A DNA stretch of 20,446 bases from Campylobacteraceae bacterium (GTDB lineage: Bacteria; Campylobacterota; Campylobacteria; Campylobacterales; Sulfurospirillaceae): NCBI GenBank assembly GCA_019162915.1, contig JAFLKZ010000091.1:18624-39069 (forward strand), read 5' to 3'. The stretch's first letter is position 1; each line of letters opens with the position of its first letter. Below, in pieces: positions 6,521-12,997 of the stretch. The notes beneath the pieces were generated by a model that was not told the DNA's origin, did no database searches, and saw only the letters and a program-made list of their open reading frames with translations. A program made the position numbers and the translations under genes.

Positions 6521-7235
6521 ACAAAACAAATTTTTAGCATTACGGGCTGAGGGGTTAAGTTATGATGCAATCTCTAAAGAGCTGAAAACATCAAAACCGA
6601 CCTTGATGCAATGGAGTAAGTTATTTGAAGCAGAAATCAAAGACCTACAATTTGAAAGCTTTTTACAGATAAAAGAGGCTTACAGTTGGAGCGTAAAAAC
6701 AAAATACGAAACGACACTTAAACAGTTAAATAAAATTGATGATGCAATCCTAAACGCTGATTTATCACAATCAAACATTAAAGACCTTTTCACGATTAAA
6801 AATAGTCTACTCTTTCAACTTGAAGCGATAGAAAAAAGAATCTCAGTCGATGCCAAAATAAAACAAACAGACGATTTCGGGAATGAAGAACGATTAAGGC
6901 TTAAACTTAGTGAGACGCTTGGAGCGTTAAAACAGATTAAGGGTGTACCTCAGCTTCAGCCATTGATTAAAACGATTGTAACCATTGATAAAAGCAATCT
7001 CTCACAAATAGAACTTTTGCTTCATTCAACGAATGTAAATCTATTTGCTATGAGGCTTTTATATGATGAAATAATCGTACCGAATAAAGCCGAAATTTTG
7101 GCTATGACTTTGAAAGAAATTAAGAAGCTCAGCACGATGTTATCAAAAAATAACTATGAAGAGACAATCACCCACAAAGAAGCCAAAGAGACTTTTAAAC
7201 AGATTGGACTTAAGCCACGACACATTAAAACATAA
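6510..7235 (+). CDS. N-terminal HTH element protein, 241 aa
   Basis: Residues about 3-45 form a homeodomain-like helix-turn-helix (KFLALRAEGLSYDAISKEL, then KTSKPTLMQWS), of the kind found in transposase and phage terminase small-subunit N-termini. The rest is helical and probably coiled coil (YETTLKQLNKIDDAI..., IKNSLLFQLEAIEKRI), followed by a less ordered C-terminus rich in lysine. Related-looking HTH plus coiled-coil proteins occur in mobile elements with no proven role. A packaging-redirection function would suit a satellite but is only a guess. The start overlaps the previous gene by 11 bases. There is no catalytic motif. Confidence 0.65.
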   Translation: MNDKQNKFLALRAEGLSYDAISKELKTSKPTLMQWSKLFEAEIKDLQFESFLQIKEAYSWSVKTKYETTLKQLNKIDDAILNADLSQSNIKDLFTIKNSLLFQLEAIEKRISVDAKIKQTDDFGNEERLRLKLSETLGALKQIKGVPQLQPLIKTIVTIDKSNLSQIELLLHSTNVNLFAMRLLYDEIIVPNKAEILAMTLKEIKKLSTMLSKNNYEETITHKEAKETFKQIGLKPRHIKT

Positions 7236-7428
7236 TAACCCTAAATGGGGGTATTTAAGTAAATCTTTATTATTTGAAATATTGAACAGCTACGAAAAAC
7301 CCGTAACAAATAATCACGATGCCTACTTTGGACAGCGATACATTTCAAATGTTACGCTCAAAATAATAACTGGGGCAAAAATTCGCCTTAGCTCAAGGCA
7401 TAAGAAAACAAAGCTATTAGAACTCTAA
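7156..7428 (+). CDS. Doubtful 90-aa reading frame at the end of the element operon
   Basis: The first 26 or so codons overlap the well-supported 241-aa gene in another frame and look like its shadow. The non-overlapping part (about 7236-7428) reads LSKSLLFEILNSYEKPVTNN... RLSSRHKKTKLLEL and is plausible as protein. No ATG with a ribosome site opens that part in frame, since the ATG at 7244 is in another frame and stops after five codons. It may be the remnant of a gene whose start was lost. A terminator-like hairpin begins at its stop codon, which fits a real gene end. Confidence 0.28.
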   Translation: MKRQSPTKKPKRLLNRLDLSHDTLKHNNPKWGYLSKSLLFEILNSYEKPVTNNHDAYFGQRYISNVTLKIITGAKIRLSSRHKKTKLLEL

Positions 7429-7464
7429 TTGTAGAAAATATTAGTTTTCAATAATTAGCTTTTT
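7425..7464 (+). terminator. Terminator at the end of the element operon
   Basis: CTAATT (7425-7430) pairs with AATTAG (7453-7458), and inside it GAAAA (7434-7438) pairs with TTTTC (7445-7449) around a TATTAG loop. A run of five T follows at 7460-7464. The stem is AT-rich with an internal loop, but the layout and T-run fit an intrinsic terminator that begins at the stop of the 90-aa frame. Confidence 0.55.
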
Positions 7465-7900
7465 AGTGTAAAGTGCCTACTTTAGGGCTTTAGTGTAATT
7501 AAGGTTTGATTTCTTAAGGTTAAACGCTCAAAAAGTGCTTTTTTGGCTTAAGAATTGAAAAATAATCATAGATTTTACGATAGCTCTTTTGGATAGCGTA
7601 ACACATTTATGAGGTCACGCCAAAAATGGATACACCTCTTTAAACAATCTCACTATGGACTTAATCACAGTGAGTAAAAAGACTTAAGCGGAATTTTCCG
7701 TCGACCTCTTATTTAAAAGTAGATTATTGATAAATCGCTTTAAATAAATAAGTCAATCAAAAAACAATCAAAGTGCTTTATTTTACACAGTGAGTAAAAA
7801 CTATTTATTTATGATTTTTTACTAAAAAAGGACACCTTGGAGGACACCTAAAGAAAACTTAAACGCTGAAAGTGCCTAAAATAGGGGGTTTTGAAAGAAG
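7429..7900. other. Non-coding right end of the element, rich in short repeats
   Basis: No credible gene lies in these 470 bases. They contain a 15-bp direct repeat, CACAGTGAGTAAAAA, at 7666-7680 and 7786-7800, exactly 120 bases apart. There is an inverted pair CTCACT/AGTGAG (7649-7654, 7669-7674), a near-palindrome CGGAA-TT-TTCCG (7689-7700) and CAATCAAA twice, 11 bases apart (7754-7761, 7765-7772). TTAGTGTA occurs twice, 27 bases apart (7463-7470, 7490-7497), and TTAAACGCT recurs with AAAGTGC after it near 7519 and 7859. A replication origin or a small RNA is possible. Confidence 0.5.
7829..7848 (+). repeat. Right arm-type doublet (AGGACACC x2, 12-bp period)
   Basis: AGGACACC at 7829-7836 and 7841-7848 repeats with the same orientation and 12-bp period as the doublet at 3179-3199. 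It lies 50 bases inside the right core repeat. It is proposed as the second integrase arm site. Confidence 0.6.
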
Positions 7901-7925
7901 TGGTGGCTGGAGACGGAATCGAACC
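7899..7925 (-). repeat. attR core, overlapping the tRNA-Phe 3' end
   Basis: The 27-bp partner of 3051-3077. Its first two bases lie just outside the CCA end of the tRNA gene and the rest is tRNA acceptor and T-arm sequence. The element rebuilds the tRNA 3' end, so the tRNA stays functional. Confidence 0.88.
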
Positions 7926-7976
7926 GCCGACACGGAGATTTTCAGTCTCCTGCTCTACCGACTGAGCTATCCAGCC
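7901..7976 (-). tRNA. tRNA-Phe (anticodon GAA)
   Basis: A 76-base cloverleaf on the minus strand. The acceptor 5' strand GGCTGGA (7976-7970) pairs with TCCAGCC, followed by discriminator A and an encoded CCA (7903-7901). The D-arm GCTCAGTCGGTAGAGC, anticodon loop CTGAAAA between GGAGA and TCTCC, and T-loop TTCGATT are all present. The anticodon GAA reads Phe codons. Its 3' end is the integration target of the neighbouring element. No terminator is visible directly downstream, where element DNA now lies. Confidence 0.95.
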
Positions 7977-8018
7977 ACACTTTTGAAGAGCTGAAATTAT
8001 ACAGAAAAAACTTTAATA

Positions 8019-9209
8019 CTAGCTTAGTGCTAATTCTTTAAATTTATCACCTCTATGTGCATAAGACTTAAACTGGTCCAAACTTGCTGCTGCTGGGGAA
8101 AGTAGGGCTACTGTATGGGGCGTATGCTCTGCGTGAATGAGCGCCATAGCTTTTTCTATTACCTCACAACGCTCAACTTTAATGTTGTCATTTTGTGCCA
8201 TTCTAACGAGTTTATCAGTATTTGAGCCAATTGCAAATATCTTTACATGTAAAATTTTCATGTAATCAAACAGTTCTTGCAAATCAACACCTTTGTCATC
8301 GCCGCCTAGAACAAGAAGGATATGCTCATCTTTATAGCGTTTCAGTGCTTCCATGGTCGCGTCAACATTGGTTCCCTTTGAGTCATCAACCCACAGTCTT
8401 CCTTGTTTATCTCTAAACTCTTCTATCTTGTAGTGGTCTATAATGAAAGCGTTGATAAGGTCATAATCAACTTGGTCTAAAAGTATTTTTTGTGCACTCA
8501 TGGCGAGAACGGCATCGAGTAAAAAAGGTGTTTTGAAATTGACTTTAGAGATATCAATACCTAATTTTTGTGCCAAATCAACTTCATTCTCATAAGCGAT
8601 GACATGGGCAAGAGTTTTAGTATCGGCAAATTCTTTTGGTAAAATAGCCACACTGCCTTCTCTCATACGCGCTAATACGGAGAGTTTTGCTTCAATGTAT
8701 GCTTCCATGCTTCCATGCCAGCTTAGATGGTCTGGTTTGATAGGAAGAAGCAAGTAGATATCGGGTTTTGCTTTTTTGGTGTAATGAAAAGTAAAAGAGC
8801 TCGTTTCAAGTATCCAAATAGGTGCTTTTTCATTTAACTCCGCTAAAGGGGTTCCGATATTGCCACCAGAAACTGCGCCTTGTGCTTTTAAAAGATGTTC
8901 GCACATTTGCGTAGTCGTTGTTTTACCGTTAGTTCCACTTATCCAAATTGAAAAAGGCATGATGTTTGCAAAAAAGTCATATTCGCTCGTGATATTTTTT
9001 GCTTGCTGAATTAAAGTGTGGTGTGGTGGAAATCCAGGACTTGGGATTTCTATAGTGCTTGTGTTTGAGTCAAATTCTAACGGTGGTAAAAGGAGATTTC
9101 CCCATTCATCTTTGTCTTTACATGTAAAGGCATCGTCAAAAATCTGGCAATTACCTAACTTTTTTGCTATCGCTTTGGTTGTTTTTCCATTTCCAAATAA
9201 ACTAATCAT
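8019..9209 (-). CDS. murD: UDP-N-acetylmuramoyl-L-alanine--D-glutamate ligase
   Basis: Cytoplasmic ATP-dependent ligase that adds D-Glu to UDP-MurNAc-L-Ala in peptidoglycan precursor synthesis. The P-loop GTNGKTTTT is at residues 92-100, followed by GGNIGTPL, LETSSFT and the Mur-ligase box KPDHLSWHGSMEAYIEAKL (about 158-176). The C-terminal domain carries WVDDSKGTNVDAT, VLGGDDKG and LSPAAASLDQFKSYAHRGDKF. At 396 residues it is shorter than the E. coli enzyme because the N-terminal domain is reduced, as is usual in Campylobacterota. Its ATG overlaps the mraY stop as TAATG, so the two are co-translated. The gene contains two exact copies of the palindrome TTTACATGTAAA. Confidence 0.95.
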   Translation of the reverse strand: MISLFGNGKTTKAIAKKLGNCQIFDDAFTCKDKDEWGNLLLPPLEFDSNTSTIEIPSPGFPPHHTLIQQAKNITSEYDFFANIMPFSIWISGTNGKTTTTQMCEHLLKAQGAVSGGNIGTPLAELNEKAPIWILETSSFTFHYTKKAKPDIYLLLPIKPDHLSWHGSMEAYIEAKLSVLARMREGSVAILPKEFADTKTLAHVIAYENEVDLAQKLGIDISKVNFKTPFLLDAVLAMSAQKILLDQVDYDLINAFIIDHYKIEEFRDKQGRLWVDDSKGTNVDATMEALKRYKDEHILLVLGGDDKGVDLQELFDYMKILHVKIFAIGSNTDKLVRMAQNDNIKVERCEVIEKAMALIHAEHTPHTVALLSPAAASLDQFKSYAHRGDKFKELALS

Positions 9210-10273
9210 TATCGTATCTTCAATGCTGTAAGCGCTAAAAGATTAGAAAGGAGTGCAATAATCCAAAATCTTACGATAATTTTGTTTTCAGGCCAGCCTT
9301 TGACCTCAAAGTGGTGATGAATAGGCGCCATAAGGAAAATCCTTTTCTTTCGTGTTTTAAAACTTCCCACTTGTAAAATAACAGAAACGGTTTCTATCAC
9401 AAAAACAAGTCCTATAAGAATAAGAAGGATTTCATTTTTAGAGATAATCGCCATGTATCCTATAAAAGCCCCGATACTAAGGCTTCCGCTATCGCCCATA
9501 AAGACTTCGGCAGGATAACAGTTAAACCATAAAAATCCTACTAATGAACCCATAACTGCGGTTGCAACGATAACAACTTCACCACTTCCTCCTACTTTTG
9601 GGAGTAAAAGGTAACCACTCAGCATTGCATTGCCCCCGACATAAACGAAAACTGCCAATGAGAAAATGGACAATATAGAAGGAACGGTTGCAAGTCCATC
9701 AAGTCCATCGGTAAGGTTGACGGCATTACTCGCGGAAATCATCACTAAAACCCAAAAAGCAAGGGCTAAGAGTTTCATATCAAAAAGTGGGTATTTGTAA
9801 AAAGGGATAAAAATGTTGGTATCTAAGTCAATTGAGGCGTAAAGAATCATGGCAACGACTGACGCTGCTACGATTTGCAAGATAAATTTGACTCTTGCAC
9901 TTAGTCCTGAAGTATTGCTTTTTCCTAGTATCTTTGAGAGATCATCTTGCATTCCGATGAGTCCAAAAAGAACGATACACAAGAGAGCTGAGATAACAAA
10001 AAGATTGTTCATTCGCGCGCAAATCAAAATAGCAATAATGGCAGAAACTAAAAATACAATGCCTCCCATCGTAGGAGTATTTGATTTTTTTTGATGCGTT
10101 TTTGGTGCTAAAGAGTAGATGGGTTGGTTAGCATTTCGTTTTTTAGCCCACTTAATAAATTTTGGCATAAGTGTAATGGTTAAAACGAAAGCAAAGAAAA
10201 AAGCAAGCCCCGCTCTGACAGTAATGTACTGGAATATATTGATAGAAGCAAATTGGTATAATAAATATAACAT
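9209..10273 (-). CDS. mraY: Phospho-N-acetylmuramoyl-pentapeptide transferase
   Basis: Inner-membrane enzyme that transfers phospho-MurNAc-pentapeptide from UDP to undecaprenyl phosphate, making lipid I. The 354-residue protein has about ten membrane segments. Family motifs are KSNTPTMGG near residue 65, GMQDDLSK with the Asp pair, NAVNLTDGLDGLA, FMGDSGSL and the loop APIHHHFE near the C-terminus. Length is normal. The ATG at 10271-10273 has only a modest ribosome site (GGA). It heads a two-gene mraY-murD unit that diverges from gpmI across a 90-base spacer containing a strong inverted repeat. Confidence 0.96.
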   Translation of the reverse strand: MLYLLYQFASINIFQYITVRAGLAFFFAFVLTITLMPKFIKWAKKRNANQPIYSLAPKTHQKKSNTPTMGGIVFLVSAIIAILICARMNNLFVISALLCIVLFGLIGMQDDLSKILGKSNTSGLSARVKFILQIVAASVVAMILYASIDLDTNIFIPFYKYPLFDMKLLALAFWVLVMISASNAVNLTDGLDGLATVPSILSIFSLAVFVYVGGNAMLSGYLLLPKVGGSGEVVIVATAVMGSLVGFLWFNCYPAEVFMGDSGSLSIGAFIGYMAIISKNEILLILIGLVFVIETVSVILQVGSFKTRKKRIFLMAPIHHHFEVKGWPENKIIVRFWIIALLSNLLALTALKIR

Positions 10274-10308
10274 GTGAGTAAATCCAAGCTAGAGATATAT
10301 TTTTCTAA

Positions 10309-10335
10309 AAGCAATATTTTAGTAAGATATTGCTT
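10309..10335. promoter_or_regulatory. Inverted repeat between mraY and gpmI
   Basis: AAGCAATAT (10309-10317) and ATATTGCTT (10327-10335) are perfect 9-bp inverted arms separated by 9 bases. They sit centrally in the only spacer between the divergent mraY and gpmI genes, next to a TATAAT at 10343-10348 on the plus strand. This is a candidate operator or overlapping promoter, not a terminator, since neither gene ends here. Confidence 0.45.
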
Positions 10336-10348
10336 ATAAGCTTATAAT
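10335..10348 (+). promoter_or_regulatory. Candidate gpmI promoter -10 elements
   Basis: TATAAG (10335-10340) and TATAAT (10343-10348) both precede the AAGGGG ribosome site (10352-10357). The second would start transcription inside the ribosome site, so the first may be the working one. Confidence 0.35.
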
Positions 10349-10363
10349 GACAAGGGGTTTAAT

Positions 10364-11857
10364 GTGAAACCAAATGTGAAAAAAACAATTTTAATTATCA
10401 CGGATGGAATAGGTCATAATAGCGATTCTAAAGATAATGCTTTTGCGCTCGCCCAAAAACCAACGTATGATAAGCTTTTTCAAACAACTCCCTATAGTTT
10501 GATAGCCACATCGGGATTAAGTGTTGGTTTACCCGAAGGTCAGATGGGAAATAGCGAAGTAGGGCATATGTGCTTGGGAAGTGGTAGAATTTTGTATCAA
10601 AATCTTGTTAAGATTTCGCTAGCATCCCATGATGGCACACTTTTAGCTAACAAAGCGCTCAATAATCTTTTACATGTAAAGGGCTCTATTCATATCGTTG
10701 GATTGGTAAGCGATGGTGGTGTGCATTCGCATATTGATCATATTATTGATTTAGCAAAAATTGTAGAAGCTAAAGGCAAGAAAGTCTATTTGCATGTTAT
10801 TACAGATGGTAGAGATGTTTCTCCCGTTTCTGGTATCACTTATTTGGAACATTTATCTCATGTTTGTAATGAAAATATCTCCATTGCAAGTATCTCTGGG
10901 CGTTTTTTTAGCATGGATAGAGATAATAGATGGGAGCGAGTAGAGCAAGGATACCGTGTGATGGTCGACGCAGAGCCTCGTAGTGCTTTACATGTAAACG
11001 AGTATTTATTGTCTATGTACGATAAAGGCATAACGGATGAATTTATCGAACCTATGGCATTTGAACCGTATACGGGTATGCATGCAGAAGATGGTGTCAT
11101 CTTTGCAAACTTTAGAAATGACCGCATGAGGGAGCTTTCAAAAGCGGTTGGGTTTAAAGAGTTTCCTGAGTTTTTTAGAACTTTAAATGGACTAGAATGT
11201 ATTACCATGACGGAGTATGATAGCAGTTATCCTTTTGACATTATGTTTAAATCAGACACTCCCACCAATACGTTAGCTGAGGTCATTTCAAGTTTGGGGT
11301 TAAGTCAATTTCATACCGCAGAAACAGAAAAATACGCCCATGTGACGTTCTTTTTTAATGGTGGTATTGAAGAGCCGTACATTGGGGAAACAAGACTTTT
11401 AGTCCCTAGCCCACAAGTGAAAACGTACGACTTAGAACCCAAAATGAGTTCACAAGCGGTAGGTGACGCCGTTTTAAAAGCGATAGATGAAAAGTATGAT
11501 TTTGTCGTTGTCAATTTTGCAAATGGCGATATGGTGGGACATACGGGAAATTTGGAAGCAGCCATTCAGGCCGTAGAAGCCGTAGATGTCCAGCTTGGTA
11601 GGATTTTAGAAAAAGCCAAAGAAGAGAATTATTCCGTTGTGATTACAAGTGACCATGGTAACTGTGAGCAAATGCGCAACCTTGATGGTGCAAAACTGAC
11701 CAATCATACGTTATTTGATGTCTATTGTTTTGTGAGTGATGAGCGTGTTTTACATGTCGACAAAGGGGGATTGAACAATGTCGCCCCAACAGTGTTAAAA
11801 TTGATGGGGATAGAGATCCCCAAAGAGATGGATGTCTCCTTAATACAATTTAAATAA
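10364..11857 (+). CDS. gpmI: 2,3-bisphosphoglycerate-independent phosphoglycerate mutase
   Basis: Cytoplasmic glycolytic and gluconeogenic enzyme interconverting 3- and 2-phosphoglycerate with two metal ions. The 497-residue protein has Asp14 in IITDGIG, the phosphorylated Ser64 in GQMGNSEVGHM, SDGGVHSHIDH, the TDGRDVSP box, SGRFFSMDRDNRW, FANFRNDRMREL, the metal-binding NGDMVGHTGN, TSDHGNCEQM and TNHTLFDV. All metal ligands are recognisable. The start is GTG at 10364 with AAGGGG 6 bases upstream; the overlapping ATG at 10362 is out of frame and stops at once. fabG follows after 13 bases, so they are probably co-transcribed. It holds two exact TTTACATGTAAA palindromes and one partial copy. 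Confidence 0.96.
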   Translation: MKPNVKKTILIITDGIGHNSDSKDNAFALAQKPTYDKLFQTTPYSLIATSGLSVGLPEGQMGNSEVGHMCLGSGRILYQNLVKISLASHDGTLLANKALNNLLHVKGSIHIVGLVSDGGVHSHIDHIIDLAKIVEAKGKKVYLHVITDGRDVSPVSGITYLEHLSHVCNENISIASISGRFFSMDRDNRWERVEQGYRVMVDAEPRSALHVNEYLLSMYDKGITDEFIEPMAFEPYTGMHAEDGVIFANFRNDRMRELSKAVGFKEFPEFFRTLNGLECITMTEYDSSYPFDIMFKSDTPTNTLAEVISSLGLSQFHTAETEKYAHVTFFFNGGIEEPYIGETRLLVPSPQVKTYDLEPKMSSQAVGDAVLKAIDEKYDFVVVNFANGDMVGHTGNLEAAIQAVEAVDVQLGRILEKAKEENYSVVITSDHGNCEQMRNLDGAKLTNHTLFDVYCFVSDERVLHVDKGGLNNVAPTVLKLMGIEIPKEMDVSLIQFK

Positions 11858-11870
11858 AGGAATAAAGTAG

Positions 11871-12614
11871 ATGAAATTTAGTGGAAAAAATGTTTTAGTA
11901 ACAGGTGCAGCAAGTGGAATTGGTAAAGAAATAGCTATTACATTAGCTAGTTATGGTCTTAAGGTTTGGATTAATTATCGTTCTCGCCCTGAGCAAGCTG
12001 ACGCTATTAAAGAGATTATAGAAGCCAATGGTGGCGTTGCCGCTGTGATTGGGTTTGATGTGTCAGATGAAGATGCTTTTGTTGAGGGCATTAAAACGAT
12101 TGTGGATGCGGACGGCGAACTTTCATACCTTGTTAATAATGCAGGTATCACCAATGATAAATTAGCAATGCGTATGAAAAAAGAAGACTTTACGTCAGTG
12201 CTTGATATCAATCTTACATCCGCTTTTATTGGATGTCGTGAAGCGATTAAAGTGATGAGCAAAAAAAGATTTGGTAGTGTGGTCAATATCGCTTCAATCG
12301 TTGGCGAAACAGGTAATGCGGGACAAGTTAATTATAGTGCGAGTAAAGGTGGTTTGATAGCCATGACTAAAAGCTTTGCACAAGAGGGCAGTGCGCGCGA
12401 TATACGATATAACGCAGTGACTCCTGGTTTTATTGCGACTGAAATGACGGATAAATTAAGTGATGAAATTAAAGGTGCGTATACTTCAAAAATTCCTTTA
12501 AAGCGTTTTGGAAGTCCTAAAGATATAGCAGAAGCGACAGCTTTTTTATTGAGCGATAGCGCATCATACATTACCGGTGAAGTTTTAAAGGTGAATGGTG
12601 GAATGTACATGTAA
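11871..12614 (+). CDS. fabG: 3-oxoacyl-[acyl-carrier-protein] reductase
   Basis: NADPH-dependent reductase of fatty-acid elongation that reduces 3-ketoacyl-ACP. A classical short-chain dehydrogenase of 247 residues: cofactor loop VTGAASGIGKE (10-20), NNAGITND (89-96), catalytic Ser142 (NIASIVGE), Tyr155 and Lys159 (YSASKGG), and a C-terminal VLKVNGGMYM. The ribosome site AAGGA overlaps the gpmI stop. It opens the fatty-acid cluster fabG-acpP-fabF-accA. The stop codon lies inside a 12-bp hairpin. Confidence 0.96.
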   Translation: MKFSGKNVLVTGAASGIGKEIAITLASYGLKVWINYRSRPEQADAIKEIIEANGGVAAVIGFDVSDEDAFVEGIKTIVDADGELSYLVNNAGITNDKLAMRMKKEDFTSVLDINLTSAFIGCREAIKVMSKKRFGSVVNIASIVGETGNAGQVNYSASKGGLIAMTKSFAQEGSARDIRYNAVTPGFIATEMTDKLSDEIKGAYTSKIPLKRFGSPKDIAEATAFLLSDSASYITGEVLKVNGGMYM

Positions 12615-12633
12615 GGGCAAACCTTACATGTAC
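12605..12633 (+). terminator. Strong hairpin over the fabG stop codon
   Basis: GTACATGTAAGG (12605-12616) and CCTTACATGTAC (12622-12633) are perfect 12-bp inverted arms with loop GCAAA. The fabG TAA is at 12612-12614, inside the left arm. No T-run follows, so it is a poor intrinsic terminator and may instead protect or process the mRNA ahead of acpP. Each arm contains TTACATGTA or its like, related to the palindrome repeated in murD and gpmI. Confidence 0.5.
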
Positions 12634-12659
12634 CAAACCAAAATTAAAGGTTTATTTGA

Positions 12660-12665
12660 TAAAAT
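12660..12665 (+). promoter_or_regulatory. Candidate -10 of an acpP promoter
   Basis: GATAAAAT at 12658-12665 lies 29 bases before the acpP ATG, after an AT-rich stretch. Perfect ribosome site AAGGAG follows at 12682-12687. acpP is needed in large amounts, so its own promoter here would be unsurprising. Confidence 0.4.
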
Positions 12666-12694
12666 AGTGAAAATTTTTTGTAAGGAGCTAGTAA

Positions 12695-12925
12695 ATGGCA
12701 CTATTCGATGATGTAAAAGCAGTTGTTGTAGAACAATTAAATGTAAACCCTGACGAAGTAAAAGAAGATTCAAAATTTGTAGAAGATTTGGGAGCTGATT
12801 CTTTGGACGTTGTAGAGTTGGTTATGGCACTAGAAGAGAAATTTGATATCGAAATTCCTGATACCGATGCAGAAAAAATCGTTACAGTTGGTAATGCTAT
12901 GAGTTATATAGAGACTCATAAATAA
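12695..12925 (+). CDS. acpP: Acyl carrier protein
   Basis: A 76-residue acidic four-helix protein that carries growing acyl chains on a phosphopantetheine arm. The arm attaches to Ser36 in the invariant GADSLDVVELVMALEE motif. Length and charge are typical. A near-perfect AAGGAG ribosome site lies 7 bases before the ATG, in keeping with very high expression. It sits between fabG and fabF, the standard order. A GC-rich hairpin follows and may reduce read-through into fabF. Confidence 0.97.
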   Translation: MALFDDVKAVVVEQLNVNPDEVKEDSKFVEDLGADSLDVVELVMALEEKFDIEIPDTDAEKIVTVGNAMSYIETHK

Positions 12926-12940
12926 TATATTCAGTATCGT

Positions 12941-12959
12941 AAACCCGCATGGCGGGTTT
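12941..12959 (+). terminator. Attenuator-type hairpin between acpP and fabF
   Basis: AAACCCGC (12941-12948) pairs with GCGGGTTT (12952-12959) around ATG. This 8-bp GC-rich stem ends in three T only. It likely terminates part of the abundant acpP message while letting some transcription reach fabF. Confidence 0.65.
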
Positions 12960-12997
12960 CCCCACTTCATAATAAGATATTTAAAGAGGATGAAAAT

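Larger units (their letters stand above)
3051..7925. mobile_element. Small integrative element inserted in tRNA-Phe
   Basis: An exact 27-bp direct repeat bounds the region: 3051-3077 on the left, and 7899-7925, which is the 3' part of tRNA-Phe, on the right. Between them lie a tyrosine integrase gene next to the left end, an AlpA/Xis-like gene, a possible replication gene and several small unknown genes, all on the plus strand. Excision between the repeats would give a 4,848-bp circle and leave an intact tRNA gene. The int-alpA-rep order is like that of Gram-negative phage-inducible islands, but no phage structural or packaging gene can be named. An integrated plasmid-like replicon is an equally fair reading. 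Confidence 0.85.

Noticed and set aside
10858..11208. 116-aa reading frame opposite gpmI
   Set aside because: Shadow of gpmI; gpmI motifs continue throughout on the other strand.
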